DNA of 45,326 nt from Clostridia bacterium (GCA_017410195.1 JAFQRF010000062.1:1-45326), one strand, 5' to 3'. Positions 25,649 to 34,645 are shown, counted from the first letter of the stretch. The notes: a model not told the origin generated them from the letters alone. Made by a program: numbers and translations.

Positions 25649-26235
25649 TATAAAATTCCTTTCGTTGAGGGAATTTCGCCGCCGAGTGTTTTGTCTTCAA
25701 AAACAGCCTTGCAAAGCGCTCTGCCGACCGCCTTGAAAATGCCTTCGATGATATGGTGGCTGTTTTTGCCCTCGAGCTGCTTTATATGGAGAGTGATATC
25801 GCTGTTGCGTACGAACGAAATAAAAAATTCTTCAACAAGCTCGGTATCCATTCCGCCGACAGCGGGAGAGGGAATCTTAACATCATAGTTGAGATATGCT
25901 CTGCCGCTGATGTCGATGCTTGCGAGAATAAGAGTTTCATCCATGGGCAGAAGAATGCTTCCGTAGCGTGAGATGCCTCTTTTTTCGCCGATAGCCTTTG
26001 CGAATGCCTGACCGAGAACAATGCCGACATCTTCAACCGTATGGTGATAATCAACGTGGGTATCGCCGACGCATTTAACCTTTAAATCCATTCTGCCGTG
26101 ACGGGCAAAAAGCTCAAGCATATGGTCGAGGAATCCGCAACCTGTGTTGATTTCATTTTTGCCTGTGCCGTCAAGAGCAAGTGAAAGCTCAATGTCGGTT
26201 TCGTTTGTTTTTCTTTTGATTTCGGCTTCTCTCAT
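25648..26235 (-). CDS. hisB: Imidazoleglycerol-phosphate dehydratase
   Basis: 195 residues, monofunctional dehydratase without the N-terminal histidinol-phosphatase domain found in E. coli. Metal-binding motifs are GFLDHMLELFARHG, DYHHTVEDVGI, and NSHHIIEGIFKA. It lies 2 bases after hisC. Because the phosphatase is absent here and no HisN/HisK gene is in the operon, the histidinol-phosphate phosphatase must be encoded elsewhere. Confidence 0.97.
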   Translation of the reverse strand: MREAEIKRKTNETDIELSLALDGTGKNEINTGCGFLDHMLELFARHGRMDLKVKCVGDTHVDYHHTVEDVGIVLGQAFAKAIGEKRGISRYGSILLPMDETLILASIDISGRAYLNYDVKIPSPAVGGMDTELVEEFFISFVRNSDITLHIKQLEGKNSHHIIEGIFKAVGRALCKAVFEDKTLGGEIPSTKGIL

Positions 26236-26237
26236 TT

Positions 26238-27296
26238 TTATGCCTCCGTTATTTTTTTGATGCAGTCAACAAGTGTCTGCATATCCTCTGCCGAACCGAC
26301 GGTTATGCGGAGGTAGTTATCTATTTTTGCTTTGTTGAAGTATCTTACAAGAATTCCGTTTTCGCGAAGCTTTGAAGCAAGCTCGGAAGCAGGGATTTTA
26401 TCGCTTGAAGCAAAGATAAAATTCGCCTTTGAATCCGTGCATTTAAATCCGAGCGCTCTCAAGTCTGCAAGAGTCTTTTCTCTTGTTTCGACAATCTGTG
26501 CAATCTTGTCGTCATAGTATTCGTTATCCGCAATTGCTGCAGCAGCCGCTTTTATTGAAAGCGTGTTGAGGTTGTAGGGATTAAACGAATATTTGAGTTT
26601 GTTGAGGTCGTCGATGATATCCTTTGAGCCGATGCCGAATCCGACACGCAGACCTGCGAGCGAATGGCTCTTTGAGAATGTACGCGTGACGAGAAGATTA
26701 TCGTATTTTTTGACAAGCTCCATGCAGCTTTCGCCGCAGAATGCCATATATGCTTCATCCATAATCACGAGATTATCGGGATTTGATGAAACAATCTTTT
26801 CAACCTCATCAAAGCTGAGAGCAAGACCTGTCGGCGCATTGGGGTTTGCGATAACGATATTCTTGTTTTTGCCGATGTAGTCATTAACATCAATTGAAAA
26901 ATCGTCTTTGAGAGGAATCTGTTCAAGCTCAACTCCGAAAATATCGGCATAAACGGGGTAGAAGCCGTATGAAATATCGGGGCAGCAAAGCTTTCCGCCT
27001 GCGCCGCAGAATCCCATGATTGCGAATGCGAGAACATCATCAGAACCGTTGCCGCAGAATACCATATCGTGTGTTACGCCGAATTGCTCTGCGATTGCCG
27101 AGCGGAGTTCCTTAAGTTCGGGGTCGGAGTAGAGATTGAGTTTGTCAATCACTTCTTCGCTGAGAACTTCTTTAACCTTCGGGGAAGGCGGAAAAGGGGA
27201 TTCGTTAGTGTTGAGTTTTATAACTTTAACATTAACCTGCTCGCCGGGTGTGTAGGGAACAAGCTTTTCGTAATTCTTTGAAAGAAATCTGCTCAT
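26238..27296 (-). CDS. hisC: Histidinol-phosphate aminotransferase
   Basis: 352-residue fold-type I PLP aminotransferase converting imidazole acetol phosphate to histidinol phosphate. Seen: LNTNESPFPPSPKV at the start, GNGSDDVLAF, IANPNAPTGLALS, DEAYMAF, and the PLP lysine in TRTFSKSHSLAGLRVGF. The operon position between hisD and hisB supports the specificity over related aromatic aminotransferases. Confidence 0.96.
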   Translation of the reverse strand: MSRFLSKNYEKLVPYTPGEQVNVKVIKLNTNESPFPPSPKVKEVLSEEVIDKLNLYSDPELKELRSAIAEQFGVTHDMVFCGNGSDDVLAFAIMGFCGAGGKLCCPDISYGFYPVYADIFGVELEQIPLKDDFSIDVNDYIGKNKNIVIANPNAPTGLALSFDEVEKIVSSNPDNLVIMDEAYMAFCGESCMELVKKYDNLLVTRTFSKSHSLAGLRVGFGIGSKDIIDDLNKLKYSFNPYNLNTLSIKAAAAAIADNEYYDDKIAQIVETREKTLADLRALGFKCTDSKANFIFASSDKIPASELASKLRENGILVRYFNKAKIDNYLRITVGSAEDMQTLVDCIKKITEA

Positions 27297-27305
27297 GGGT
27301 TCACC

Positions 27306-28583
27306 TTATTTCTCAAATCTGATTGCCGCACTCTTGCCGTGAGCGTGAAGACCTTCACGGTTAGCAAAAAGAACGATGTTGTCCTTAACTTTGCCGAGTG
27401 CTTCTTCGGTGTAATAGATATACTGTGATTTCTTTACGAAATCGTCAACCGAAAGGGGAGAGCTGAATCTTGCCGTACCCGATGTGGGGAGAGTGTGGTT
27501 TGTTCCTGCAAGATAGTCGCCGAGTGCTTCGGGAGTATTCTTGCCAAGGAAAATTGAACCTGCATTCTTTATCTTATCAAGAAGTGCAAAAGGATCATCA
27601 ACGCAGACTTCGAGATGCTCGGGAGCAATTTCGTTTGCGATTTCGATACCCTGCTCAATATTGTTTGCAATGATGATTTTGCCGTTGGTGTCGATTGATG
27701 ATCTTGCAATTTCTTCTCTGGGGAGGAGCGGGATCTGCTTCTCGAGTTCTTCGCTTACCGCATATGCAAGCTCTTTGCTGTCGGTAACAAGAACCGCGCT
27801 TGCGAGCTTGTCGTGTTCTGCCTGAGAAAGAAGGTCAGCTGCAACAAAAGCGGGGTTGCAGGTGCCGTCTGCAAGAACAAGGATTTCGCTCGGACCTGCA
27901 ATCATATCAATATCAACAAGACCGAAGAGCATTCTCTTTGCCGTTGCAACGAATACGTTACCGGGACCCACGACCTTATCTGCTTTGGGAACGCTTTCCG
28001 TACCGTATGCAAGAGCGGCAACCGCCTGCGCACCTCCCGTTTTGATGATTGTATCAACGCCTGCAATTTTTGCGGCACAAAGAATTGCAGATGGAATATT
28101 ACCGTTTTTATCGGGAGGAGTAACCATAATGATTTCGCTTACTCCTGCGATTTTTGCAGGGATGGCGTTCATAAGAACTGTTGAAGGATAGCTTGCTGTG
28201 CCGCCGGGTACATAGATACCGACCTTTTCAATCGGGGTGATTTTCTGACCCGAAACAGTACCGTCACCGTTGTTGATTTCAAATCCTTCATGAAGCTGCT
28301 TTTCGTGGAAATTCCATATATTTTTCTTTGCAAGCTCGAGGGTTTCTATGAGTGCCTTGTCCTCATTTTCATAGGCGGCATCGATTTCTTCCTGGGTAAC
28401 ACGGAGGTTTTCAATTTCCGCTTTATCGAATTTAAGGCTGTATTCTTTGAGTGCTTTGTCGCCGTTTTCCTTAACGTTTTTTATGATATCGGCAACAATC
28501 GCTTCAACGCCGCTTTCAAGCTTTATATCTCTGGTAAGAATTTCGCTTTTTTCAGCGCTGTCTATGTTGATAATCTTAATCAT
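27306..28583 (-). CDS. hisD: Histidinol dehydrogenase
   Basis: 425 residues, full length. Catalyses the last two NAD-linked oxidations from histidinol to histidine with a catalytic zinc. Typical segments: GIYVPGGTASYPSTVLMN, KVVGPGNVFVATAKR, IAGPSEILVLAD, LLSQAEHDKLASAVLVT, and GTNHTLPTSGTARFSSPLSV. Its ATG overlaps the hisG stop by 4 bases. Confidence 0.97.
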   Translation of the reverse strand: MIKIINIDSAEKSEILTRDIKLESGVEAIVADIIKNVKENGDKALKEYSLKFDKAEIENLRVTQEEIDAAYENEDKALIETLELAKKNIWNFHEKQLHEGFEINNGDGTVSGQKITPIEKVGIYVPGGTASYPSTVLMNAIPAKIAGVSEIIMVTPPDKNGNIPSAILCAAKIAGVDTIIKTGGAQAVAALAYGTESVPKADKVVGPGNVFVATAKRMLFGLVDIDMIAGPSEILVLADGTCNPAFVAADLLSQAEHDKLASAVLVTDSKELAYAVSEELEKQIPLLPREEIARSSIDTNGKIIIANNIEQGIEIANEIAPEHLEVCVDDPFALLDKIKNAGSIFLGKNTPEALGDYLAGTNHTLPTSGTARFSSPLSVDDFVKKSQYIYYTEEALGKVKDNIVLFANREGLHAHGKSAAIRFEK

Positions 28584-29203
28584 TTTGCCAACTCCTTTGT
28601 GAGCTTTTCCATAAGAGTGTCAATATCCTTGCCCTTGAATTTGTAGGAGGATTTATTGGCAATCAGTCTTGCGCTGATGGGCATAATCTGCTCATAAACG
28701 CGAAGATTGTTTTCTTTGAGTGTTTTGCCCGATTCAACGATATCAACTATGACATCGGAAAGTCCGAGAAGGGGAGCAATTTCAATTGAACCGTTGAGCT
28801 TTATGATTTCAATTTCACGGTTGAGTGAAATGTAATAGTCTTTTGCGATGTTAACGAATTTTGTTGCAACTCTGAGAGGTCTGTCAAAATCTTCAACGTA
28901 ATCGTTGGGTGCGGCAACGCACATATTGCACTTACCGAGACCGAGGTCGAGCAGTTCATATATATCAAAATCGCCTTCTTCAAGGATATCCTTGCCGACC
29001 ACGCCGATATCCGCCGCGCCGTGTGCAATGTAAATTGCAACGTCGGAGGGCTTTACGAGAAGATAACGTACGCCGTTTTCTTCATTTTCAAAGACAAGCT
29101 TTCTGTTATCGCTGTAAATTTCGCTGCAGTCATAGCCTATTGATGCGAAAAGCTCATATACCTTGTCGCCGAGTCTGCCCTTGGGCAATGCAATATTCAG
29201 CAT
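28580..29203 (-). CDS. hisG: ATP phosphoribosyltransferase, short catalytic form
   Basis: 207 residues, the short HisG that lacks the C-terminal histidine-sensing domain and needs HisZ as regulatory partner. Seen: LNIALPKGRLGDKVYELF, ADIGVVGKDIL, and the PRPP-binding loop in VDIVESGKTLKENNL. First committed step of histidine synthesis. It overlaps the end of hisZ by 7 bases, which fits the stoichiometric complex of the two. Confidence 0.97.
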   Translation of the reverse strand: MLNIALPKGRLGDKVYELFASIGYDCSEIYSDNRKLVFENEENGVRYLLVKPSDVAIYIAHGAADIGVVGKDILEEGDFDIYELLDLGLGKCNMCVAAPNDYVEDFDRPLRVATKFVNIAKDYYISLNREIEIIKLNGSIEIAPLLGLSDVIVDIVESGKTLKENNLRVYEQIMPISARLIANKSSYKFKGKDIDTLMEKLTKELAK

Positions 29204-30318
29204 GAGGACACCTCCCTTAATGCGCCGTTTTCAAATGAATAAACCGTTTTTGCTTTGTATCCTTCGGGAACGGTGTGTTCAACTCGGACCGAGAATCCTT
29301 TTTCTACGAAGCTTTCAACGAGCGAAAGCAGAGTTTCACTTCTGTTTGCAGAGTCAAAAATTATGAGAATATCACTGTCAAATTCGCGCTTTTTCTTGTA
29401 GTAGAGATTGAGATTGTCAAGGTAAACAGCAAAGCCGACAGCCTGGGTGTTTTCTCTGAGCTTTCCTGCAAGCTTATCATATCTGCCGCCGGAAAGTACT
29501 GCCGAAGGAGCTTTTTCAACATAACCCTGGAATATGATGCCGTTATAGTATTCGGTGTTGTTAAGCACGGAAAGGTCAATGAAAAGTCTGTCTGCAAGCT
29601 CACTTTTTCTGAGTGATGCGGCGATGAATCTGAGTTCTTCGCAGGCTTTTTCCATTTCTTCGTTGCAGGCAAGAGTGCAAAGTTCTTCTATTGCATTGTC
29701 GAGCTTGCCGTTGATGCCTGCAAGCTTTGCAAGAAGCTCTGTTTTTTCTTCGGATACGCCGCATTTTGCGCAGATATCGCGAAGGTCGTGAATGTTTTTA
29801 CCCTTTACGCATTCAATGATATCTTTTTTTGCGTTTTCACCGATTTCAAGCTCTGCAAGAAGCGAGGGGATAAATGCCATATGCGAAATCGAAAGAACAA
29901 AGTCCTTGTCGATTGTTTTTAGACTCTTAGCGGCAAGCATCAAAACTTCCGAAATAAGGTATTCATCAACCTTGCCGAGCACTTCAACGCCCGTCTGTTT
30001 GATTTCTTTATAGTCCATTGAGCTGTCGCTCATTCTGAAAACGCTTTCGTTATAATAGAGCTTTGTGAGTGCTCCCGAAAGCTTTGCATTCTTGACTATT
30101 GAAAGGGTTATATCAGGCTTGAGTGCCATGAGGCGTCCGTCTGAGTTGTTGAATGCAAGAATACCCTTGCCTGAGAGAAAATCTCTGTTGTCGCTGTAAA
30201 AGCTGTATTCCTCAAACTTTGCCATTCTGTATTCTTTATATCCCCACTGCTTGTAGAGCATTGAAAGCTCATAGGTGAGGCTGTCCTCTTTTGAGAGAGT
30301 AGCAAGAAATCCGTCCAT
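29197..30318 (-). CDS. hisZ: ATP phosphoribosyltransferase regulatory subunit
   Basis: 373 residues, a histidyl-tRNA-synthetase-like protein without the tRNA-binding domain. It binds histidine and confers feedback control on short HisG. Class II synthetase remnants: LKPDITLSIVKNA, YYNESVFRM (motif 2-like), and VLSGGRYDKLAGKL. First gene of the operon, 70 bases after the predicted start site; ATG 30318 has an upstream AGGAGA. Confidence 0.94.
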   Translation of the reverse strand: MDGFLATLSKEDSLTYELSMLYKQWGYKEYRMAKFEEYSFYSDNRDFLSGKGILAFNNSDGRLMALKPDITLSIVKNAKLSGALTKLYYNESVFRMSDSSMDYKEIKQTGVEVLGKVDEYLISEVLMLAAKSLKTIDKDFVLSISHMAFIPSLLAELEIGENAKKDIIECVKGKNIHDLRDICAKCGVSEEKTELLAKLAGINGKLDNAIEELCTLACNEEMEKACEELRFIAASLRKSELADRLFIDLSVLNNTEYYNGIIFQGYVEKAPSAVLSGGRYDKLAGKLRENTQAVGFAVYLDNLNLYYKKKREFDSDILIIFDSANRSETLLSLVESFVEKGFSVRVEHTVPEGYKAKTVYSFENGALREVSSC

Positions 30319-30345
30319 AATATTCTCCTGAAAATTAGTATGCAG

Positions 30346-30365
30346 GGCGGGACTTGTGTCCCGCC
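30346..30365. repeat. GC-rich hairpin in the his leader
   Basis: GGCGGGAC (30346-30353) pairs with GTCCCGCC (30358-30365), loop TTGT, preceded by AG and followed by GTAAG, similar to the hairpin family at 22295-22853. It lies between promoter and hisZ, without a T tail. Confidence 0.65.
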
Positions 30366-30394
30366 GTAAGTTTTACAATGAGATTATGCCAAGT

Positions 30395-30423
30395 ATTATA
30401 TCACACTTTATTGTGTTAGTCAA
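30395..30423 (-). promoter_or_regulatory. Sigma-A-type promoter of the histidine operon
   Basis: On the minus strand TTGACT (30418-30423), 17 bases, perfect TATAAT (30395-30400). The leader to hisZ is only ~70 bases, too short for a T-box or a histidine leader peptide with attenuator. Confidence 0.75.
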
Positions 30424-30500
30424 TTAGCGATTTACTACGCTAAATCGAATTCTTTTTGTGTTTTGTTTATGTAAATTACACAAGGAATAACATATACAGT

Positions 30501-30529
30501 CAAAAAGCGCATGGCATGAGCCACACGCT
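30501..30529 (-). terminator. Terminator after the DtxR-like gene
   Basis: Ten-base stem 30506-30515 with 30520-30529 (G-U pairs on the minus strand), loop of 4, then TTTTTG on the minus strand, 7 bases beyond the stop. It separates this gene from the his promoter. Confidence 0.75.
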
Positions 30530-30535
30530 GTTTTA

Positions 30536-30898
30536 TTATTTTGTTATTGCTTTTCTCAGGCATTCAAAGCTTTCCTGACTGATGACATGCTCGATTCTGC
30601 ATGCATCGATTGCCGCCTGGTCGTCGCTGACTCCTATTCCCTTCAGCCACGCCGTGATTGTTTCGTGCCTTTCGAAAACCTTGTTTGCAATTTCAAAGCC
30701 TGTTTCGGTGAGAGTGATAAGACCGTTGCCGTCGGTTATGATATAGCCGTGTTCTCTGAGATTTCTCATCGCAACGCAAACGCTGGGCTTTGAGAATCCA
30801 AGCTCTGTTGCAATATCAACGGAGCGGACCGTGCCTTTCTTTTTGCTGAGAATAAGTATCGTTTCGAGATAGTTTTCTGCTGATTCGCCCATTATCAT
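30536..30898 (-). CDS. DtxR/MntR-family metal-dependent regulator
   Basis: 120 residues from ATG 30898, 9 bases after GGAGG; a GTG at 30907 abuts that site. The winged helix-turn-helix is typical: GESAENYLETILIL, VRSVDIATELGFSKPSVCVAMRNL, LTETGFEIANKVFERHETI. Metal-site residues characteristic of the family appear in the RIEHVISQESFECL dimer region. There is no C-terminal SH3-like domain, as in MntR. It should repress metal-uptake genes when Mn2+ or Fe2+ is bound; none is nearby. Confidence 0.92.
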   Translation of the reverse strand: MIMGESAENYLETILILSKKKGTVRSVDIATELGFSKPSVCVAMRNLREHGYIITDGNGLITLTETGFEIANKVFERHETITAWLKGIGVSDDQAAIDACRIEHVISQESFECLRKAITK

Positions 30899-30933
30899 TT
30901 GTTTCACCCTCCGTTCGTTACAGCGGTTTCAAA

Positions 30934-30962
30934 AGTATAACACAGATATTTTTATTTTTCAA
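30934..30962 (-). promoter_or_regulatory. Sigma-A-type promoter for the DtxR-like gene
   Basis: On the minus strand TTGAAA (30957-30962), 17 bases, TATACT (30934-30939), in the 75-base gap between metH and this gene. Confidence 0.65.
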
Positions 30963-30973
30963 TAGTAATATAA

Positions 30974-33328
30974 TTAATTACAATAAATTTTCTCTGCAAA
31001 CCTGACTGATGCCATTGCATCGCTGCCGTAGCTGTCTGCATTTATCATTGCGGCATATTCTTCGGTCATAACCGCACCGCCAACCATAACCTTGCATTCC
31101 GGCGCTTCTTTTCTGAGAAGCTTTATGGTTTCTTCCATTGCAGGGACAGTTGTAGTCATAAGTGCGCTTAACCCGACAAGCTTTGCACCGCTTGATTTTA
31201 CGGAATCAACGATTGTTTCGGGTGCAACGTCTTTTCCGAGGTCGAGAACATCATAGCCGTAATTCTCAAGAAGAACCTTAACGATGTTTTTGCCGATATC
31301 GTGAACATCGCCCTTGACCGTCGCAATAATAACCTTTCCCTTTTTGTTTTCGCCGGCGGGAATTGCGGATTTAACTGCTTCAAATGCTTCCTTTGCTGCC
31401 TGAGCGCTCATAAGAAGTTGGGGAAGATAAACTTTCTTTTCTTCGAAGCCCTTGCCGACGGTGTTGAGTGCGGGTATGATCATTCCGTCAATTATTTCCA
31501 TGGGAGAAGTGGTTTTTAAAAGCTCGATCGCTACCGCGCCGGCCTGTTCCTTAAGACCGCTTATGATGCATACGTCAAGGCTCATATCCGATTTTTCAGA
31601 AGCCAGCGTCTGAACAGGGGAGAGCTTGTCTGCAAATTCGATGTAGTCCGAGCAATTTTCGTCTTTACCGGTCAAAGCCATGAAGCAATGCCAGGCTTTC
31701 ATCATTTCATCCGAAAACGGATTGATGATTGCGCAGTCAAGCCCGCATTGCATTGCCATTGTATAGAAAACGGAATTAACGTCCGCTCTCGAGGGAAGAC
31801 CGAAAGAAATATTTGAAACTCCGAGACTTGTTTTGATACCCGTTTTGTGGAGTTCTTTTACTGCTTTAAGGGTAACATTTGCACTCTCGGAATCGCTTGA
31901 AACCGCCATTGCAAGAGGGTCAACAATAATATCATTTTCATCAATTCCGTATTCCTTTGCACGGCTGATGATTTTTCTCGCAATTTCAACTCTTTCGGCT
32001 GCGGAAGCAGGTATTCCGTTTTCGTCAAGAGTGACGGCGATAACCGCACCGCCGTATTTTTTTATCAATGGAAAGACAGCTTTCATGCTCTCTTCTTTTC
32101 CGCTGACGGAGTTAATCAGAGCCTTGCCGTTATAGATTCTCATTGCTTTTTCCATTGCAATGGGGTCAACCGTGTCAATCTGGAGAGGGAGGTCGGTAAC
32201 GCCCTGAAGAGCTTTGATAACATTCACCATCATTGAAGTTTCATCGATTTCGGGCAATCCGACATTGACGTCCAGAATTTCAACGCCTTTTTTGTTCTGA
32301 GCAAGACCTTCGTTGAGAATGTAGCCGATATCGTTCTCACGCAGAGCTTCCTTGAATCTCTTTTTGCCCGTAGGATTTATTCTTTCGCCGATGATAACGG
32401 GGTGTTTTCCGATTTCAACGGCATGTGTATATGATGAAACAAGAGTGTGATTTTTCTTTTCGGGGAGTGCAAAAGGCAGATTTTTTGTCTTTTCAACCGT
32501 TTTTTTTATGTGTTCCGGAGTTGTTCCGCAGCATCCTCCGATGATTGTTGCGCCTGATTTGACGATATCACACATGATATCTGAAAATTCATCCGCATCA
32601 ATATCATAAACGGTTTTTCCGTTTTCGCTTCTGGGCAGACCTGCATTGGGATTAACGATAATCGGAACACTTGCATATTTTGCGAATTCGGGTACGATTT
32701 CTGCCATCTGCTTCGGTCCGAGTGAGCAATTCATGCCTATTGCATCCGCACCCAGACCCTCGAGCATCGCAATCATTGCCTTGGGGTCTGCGCCCGTCAT
32801 AAGTTTATGAGCATCATCGTAAACGCAAGTAATGAATATGGGCAGATCGCAGCTTTCCTTTGCTGCAAGAACAGCTGCTTTCGCTTCATATGAATCGTTT
32901 ATTGTTTCAATCAGAATGAGATCTGCGCCTGCGTTTGCACCGATTTTTATTGTTTCGGAAAAAATTGAGACAGCTTCTTCAAAGCTGAGGTCGCCGAGAG
33001 GCTCAAGCATCTTTCCCGTAGGACCTATGTCAAGTGCTACAAAGGCATTTTCATATTCTTCACATGCAGTCTTTGCATTGTTTACCGCAGCCGTAACGAT
33101 TTCTTCAAGATTATCAAATTTAAGTCGGTTTGCGCCGAAGGTACATGTGGTTATTATGTTTGCGCCCGCATCAAGGTAAAGACGGTGCATTTCAATTATT
33201 TTTTCAGGGTTAGTGATATTCCACGTTTCGGGTTTTTCACCTGCTTTTAGTCCCCACGACTGCAGAAGTGTTCCCGCGCCGCCGTCACAATAGGTTGTTC
33301 CGCTTTTGATTTTTTCAATGATTGTCAT
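30974..33328 (-). CDS. metH: Cobalamin-dependent methionine synthase lacking the reactivation domain
   Basis: 784 residues from ATG 33328. Transfers a methyl group from methyltetrahydrofolate through cobalamin to homocysteine. Domains: homocysteine methyltransferase ~1-295 with zinc cysteines in TTCTFGANR and IGGCCGTTPEH; pterin-binding barrel ~310-560 (VIIGERINPTGKKRFKEAL, EILDVNVGLPEIDE); four-helix cap ~590-670; B12-binding Rossmann domain ~680-784 with the axial-ligand motif GDVHDIGKNIV. The AdoMet-dependent activation domain that ends E. coli MetH (about 1200 residues) is absent and is supplied by the gene immediately upstream. No S-box or other leader element was recognised. No terminator was seen after it. 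Confidence 0.95.
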   Translation of the reverse strand: MTIIEKIKSGTTYCDGGAGTLLQSWGLKAGEKPETWNITNPEKIIEMHRLYLDAGANIITTCTFGANRLKFDNLEEIVTAAVNNAKTACEEYENAFVALDIGPTGKMLEPLGDLSFEEAVSIFSETIKIGANAGADLILIETINDSYEAKAAVLAAKESCDLPIFITCVYDDAHKLMTGADPKAMIAMLEGLGADAIGMNCSLGPKQMAEIVPEFAKYASVPIIVNPNAGLPRSENGKTVYDIDADEFSDIMCDIVKSGATIIGGCCGTTPEHIKKTVEKTKNLPFALPEKKNHTLVSSYTHAVEIGKHPVIIGERINPTGKKRFKEALRENDIGYILNEGLAQNKKGVEILDVNVGLPEIDETSMMVNVIKALQGVTDLPLQIDTVDPIAMEKAMRIYNGKALINSVSGKEESMKAVFPLIKKYGGAVIAVTLDENGIPASAAERVEIARKIISRAKEYGIDENDIIVDPLAMAVSSDSESANVTLKAVKELHKTGIKTSLGVSNISFGLPSRADVNSVFYTMAMQCGLDCAIINPFSDEMMKAWHCFMALTGKDENCSDYIEFADKLSPVQTLASEKSDMSLDVCIISGLKEQAGAVAIELLKTTSPMEIIDGMIIPALNTVGKGFEEKKVYLPQLLMSAQAAKEAFEAVKSAIPAGENKKGKVIIATVKGDVHDIGKNIVKVLLENYGYDVLDLGKDVAPETIVDSVKSSGAKLVGLSALMTTTVPAMEETIKLLRKEAPECKVMVGGAVMTEEYAAMINADSYGSDAMASVRFAEKIYCN

Positions 33329-33341
33329 CAATATTCCTTCT

Positions 33342-33992
33342 TTATCTGTACGGGCAGTTGATACCGCTGCAAATCATGCAGCCGGGTCCCGTGCATTTAT
33401 TCTTTTCTTTGCCGATTCCGATTATCGCCGTGACGGATTTTACCGGTACCATCATCAGGCTTTCGGTGAGGCTCATTCCGATGTTTTTCTTTGTTTGCAA
33501 AAATTCAACAATATCTTTCTGACATTCCAGCGGCATATCGCCGTAGCCGGGGCTGAACCTCGGTCTTAAGCATTCGCAGTTTTCGAATGAAAGATTGATT
33601 TTATCGCAGAATGCTTCAATCGCCGCCGAACCGATGCAATCCGTTACCATTCCCTTAAGCGGTGAAATTATTGAATTCCGTTCAATAAGTCTGTGCGATT
33701 CAATGCCTGTTGTTGCCGCAAAAACATATGCTTTTTCACAACCGTCAAGATTCCTTTTGAGTGAATTGCATATGATTTTTCCGTTTCCGAGGTCAATTTC
33801 ACCGTTTGCACTTACATCAACTTCTGCATAACACGCTCTGAAGTCGGCGGCTTTCAGAAATTCTTCGGTACATTCGGCAATCAGTGTTTTTGTATTATCG
33901 TCTGTTTCAGCGGAATAATAGCCGAGATAAACTGCAACCTCCTTCGGGTCGATGTTTATTTCGGCTGCCGCTGATTTTATAATATTAATCAT
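33342..33992 (-). CDS. Separate MetH reactivation-domain protein
   Basis: 216 residues corresponding to the C-terminal AdoMet-binding activation domain of MetH, which with AdoMet and reduced flavodoxin repairs oxidised cobalamin. Seen: VYLGYYSAETDD at the start, the VFAATTGIESHRLIERNSII segment, and RPRFSPGYGDMPLECQKDI, the counterpart of the AdoMet-binding R..PGY motif. The C-terminal GPGCMICSGINCPY holds several cysteines, which is common in stand-alone clostridial versions. It lies 13 bases before metH and 4 bases after gtrA; AAGGA overlaps the gtrA stop. Confidence 0.87.
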   Translation of the reverse strand: MINIIKSAAAEINIDPKEVAVYLGYYSAETDDNTKTLIAECTEEFLKAADFRACYAEVDVSANGEIDLGNGKIICNSLKRNLDGCEKAYVFAATTGIESHRLIERNSIISPLKGMVTDCIGSAAIEAFCDKINLSFENCECLRPRFSPGYGDMPLECQKDIVEFLQTKKNIGMSLTESLMMVPVKSVTAIIGIGKEKNKCTGPGCMICSGINCPYR

Positions 33993-33996
33993 CGTA

Positions 33997-34542
33997 TTAT
34001 CCTTGTTTGTTTTTGAAAATTATCAGCTTACTGAAAACATAGTTGATGATGACAACAACAACGCCGACTATGCATTTTGCTATGAAATCATTCCATGTGA
34101 GAAGCGATACCATAACAAACATCATAAGTGTTTCAACAACAAATGAAAAAATTCTTGCACCCATGAATCCCGTGAATTCTTTACCTGCAACCGAGGGCTT
34201 CCAGCTTTTTGATTCAAAAACCCATAGCTTGTTTGTCACAAATGCGAAAATAACTCCGACAACCCACGCGATTGCGTTTGCATCAAGATAGTCGCTTCCG
34301 CCGCTGAAAATTTTAAGTATTGCAGAGTCCTCGGGGATTATTGCGTTAAATACGCCGTCCCAACCGATGCCGATAAAAAGCTTTTTGAAAAGATAGAAGG
34401 TTGCAAGATTGACAACTGTAGTCAGCACTCCGAAAAAAACATAGGTGATTATTTCTTTTGTGAAAAGTTTATCGATAATTTTGCCGATAAAGCTTTCTCT
34501 TTTAAATAGTTTAAAAAGTAATTCTCTGATTTTTTCAATCAT
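33997..34542 (-). CDS. GtrA-family membrane protein
   Basis: 181 residues with four predicted helices and the GtrA-like start YVFFGVLTTVVNLATFYLF. GtrA proteins are thought to flip or carry lipid-linked sugars in surface polysaccharide glycosylation. It has a longer than usual soluble N-terminus (~1-30) and a loop after helix 1. It is the first gene of a likely unit with the MetH reactivation gene and metH, an odd pairing with no evident functional link. ATG 34542 follows GGAGA. Confidence 0.88.
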   Translation of the reverse strand: MIEKIRELLFKLFKRESFIGKIIDKLFTKEIITYVFFGVLTTVVNLATFYLFKKLFIGIGWDGVFNAIIPEDSAILKIFSGGSDYLDANAIAWVVGVIFAFVTNKLWVFESKSWKPSVAGKEFTGFMGARIFSFVVETLMMFVMVSLLTWNDFIAKCIVGVVVVIINYVFSKLIIFKNKQG

Positions 34543-34581
34543 AATATTCTCCGTGAATCATTTATTTACCGCAATACATAC

Positions 34582-34610
34582 ATTTTAAAACAAAAAAATA
34601 ATAAAGTCAA
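34582..34610 (-). promoter_or_regulatory. Sigma-A-type promoter for gtrA-metH unit
   Basis: On the minus strand TTGACT (34605-34610), 17 bases, TAAAAT (34582-34587), 40 bases before ATG 34542. It stands back to back with the divergent promoter at 34618. Confidence 0.6.
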
Positions 34611-34617
34611 TAAAGGC

Positions 34618-34645
34618 TTGCATTTTTAATACATTGTGATAAAAT
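34618..34645 (+). promoter_or_regulatory. Sigma-A-type promoter for the DUF1624-like gene
   Basis: TTGCAT at 34618-34623, 16 bases, TAAAAT at 34640-34645, 17 bases before ATG 34662, so the leader is very short. Confidence 0.5.
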
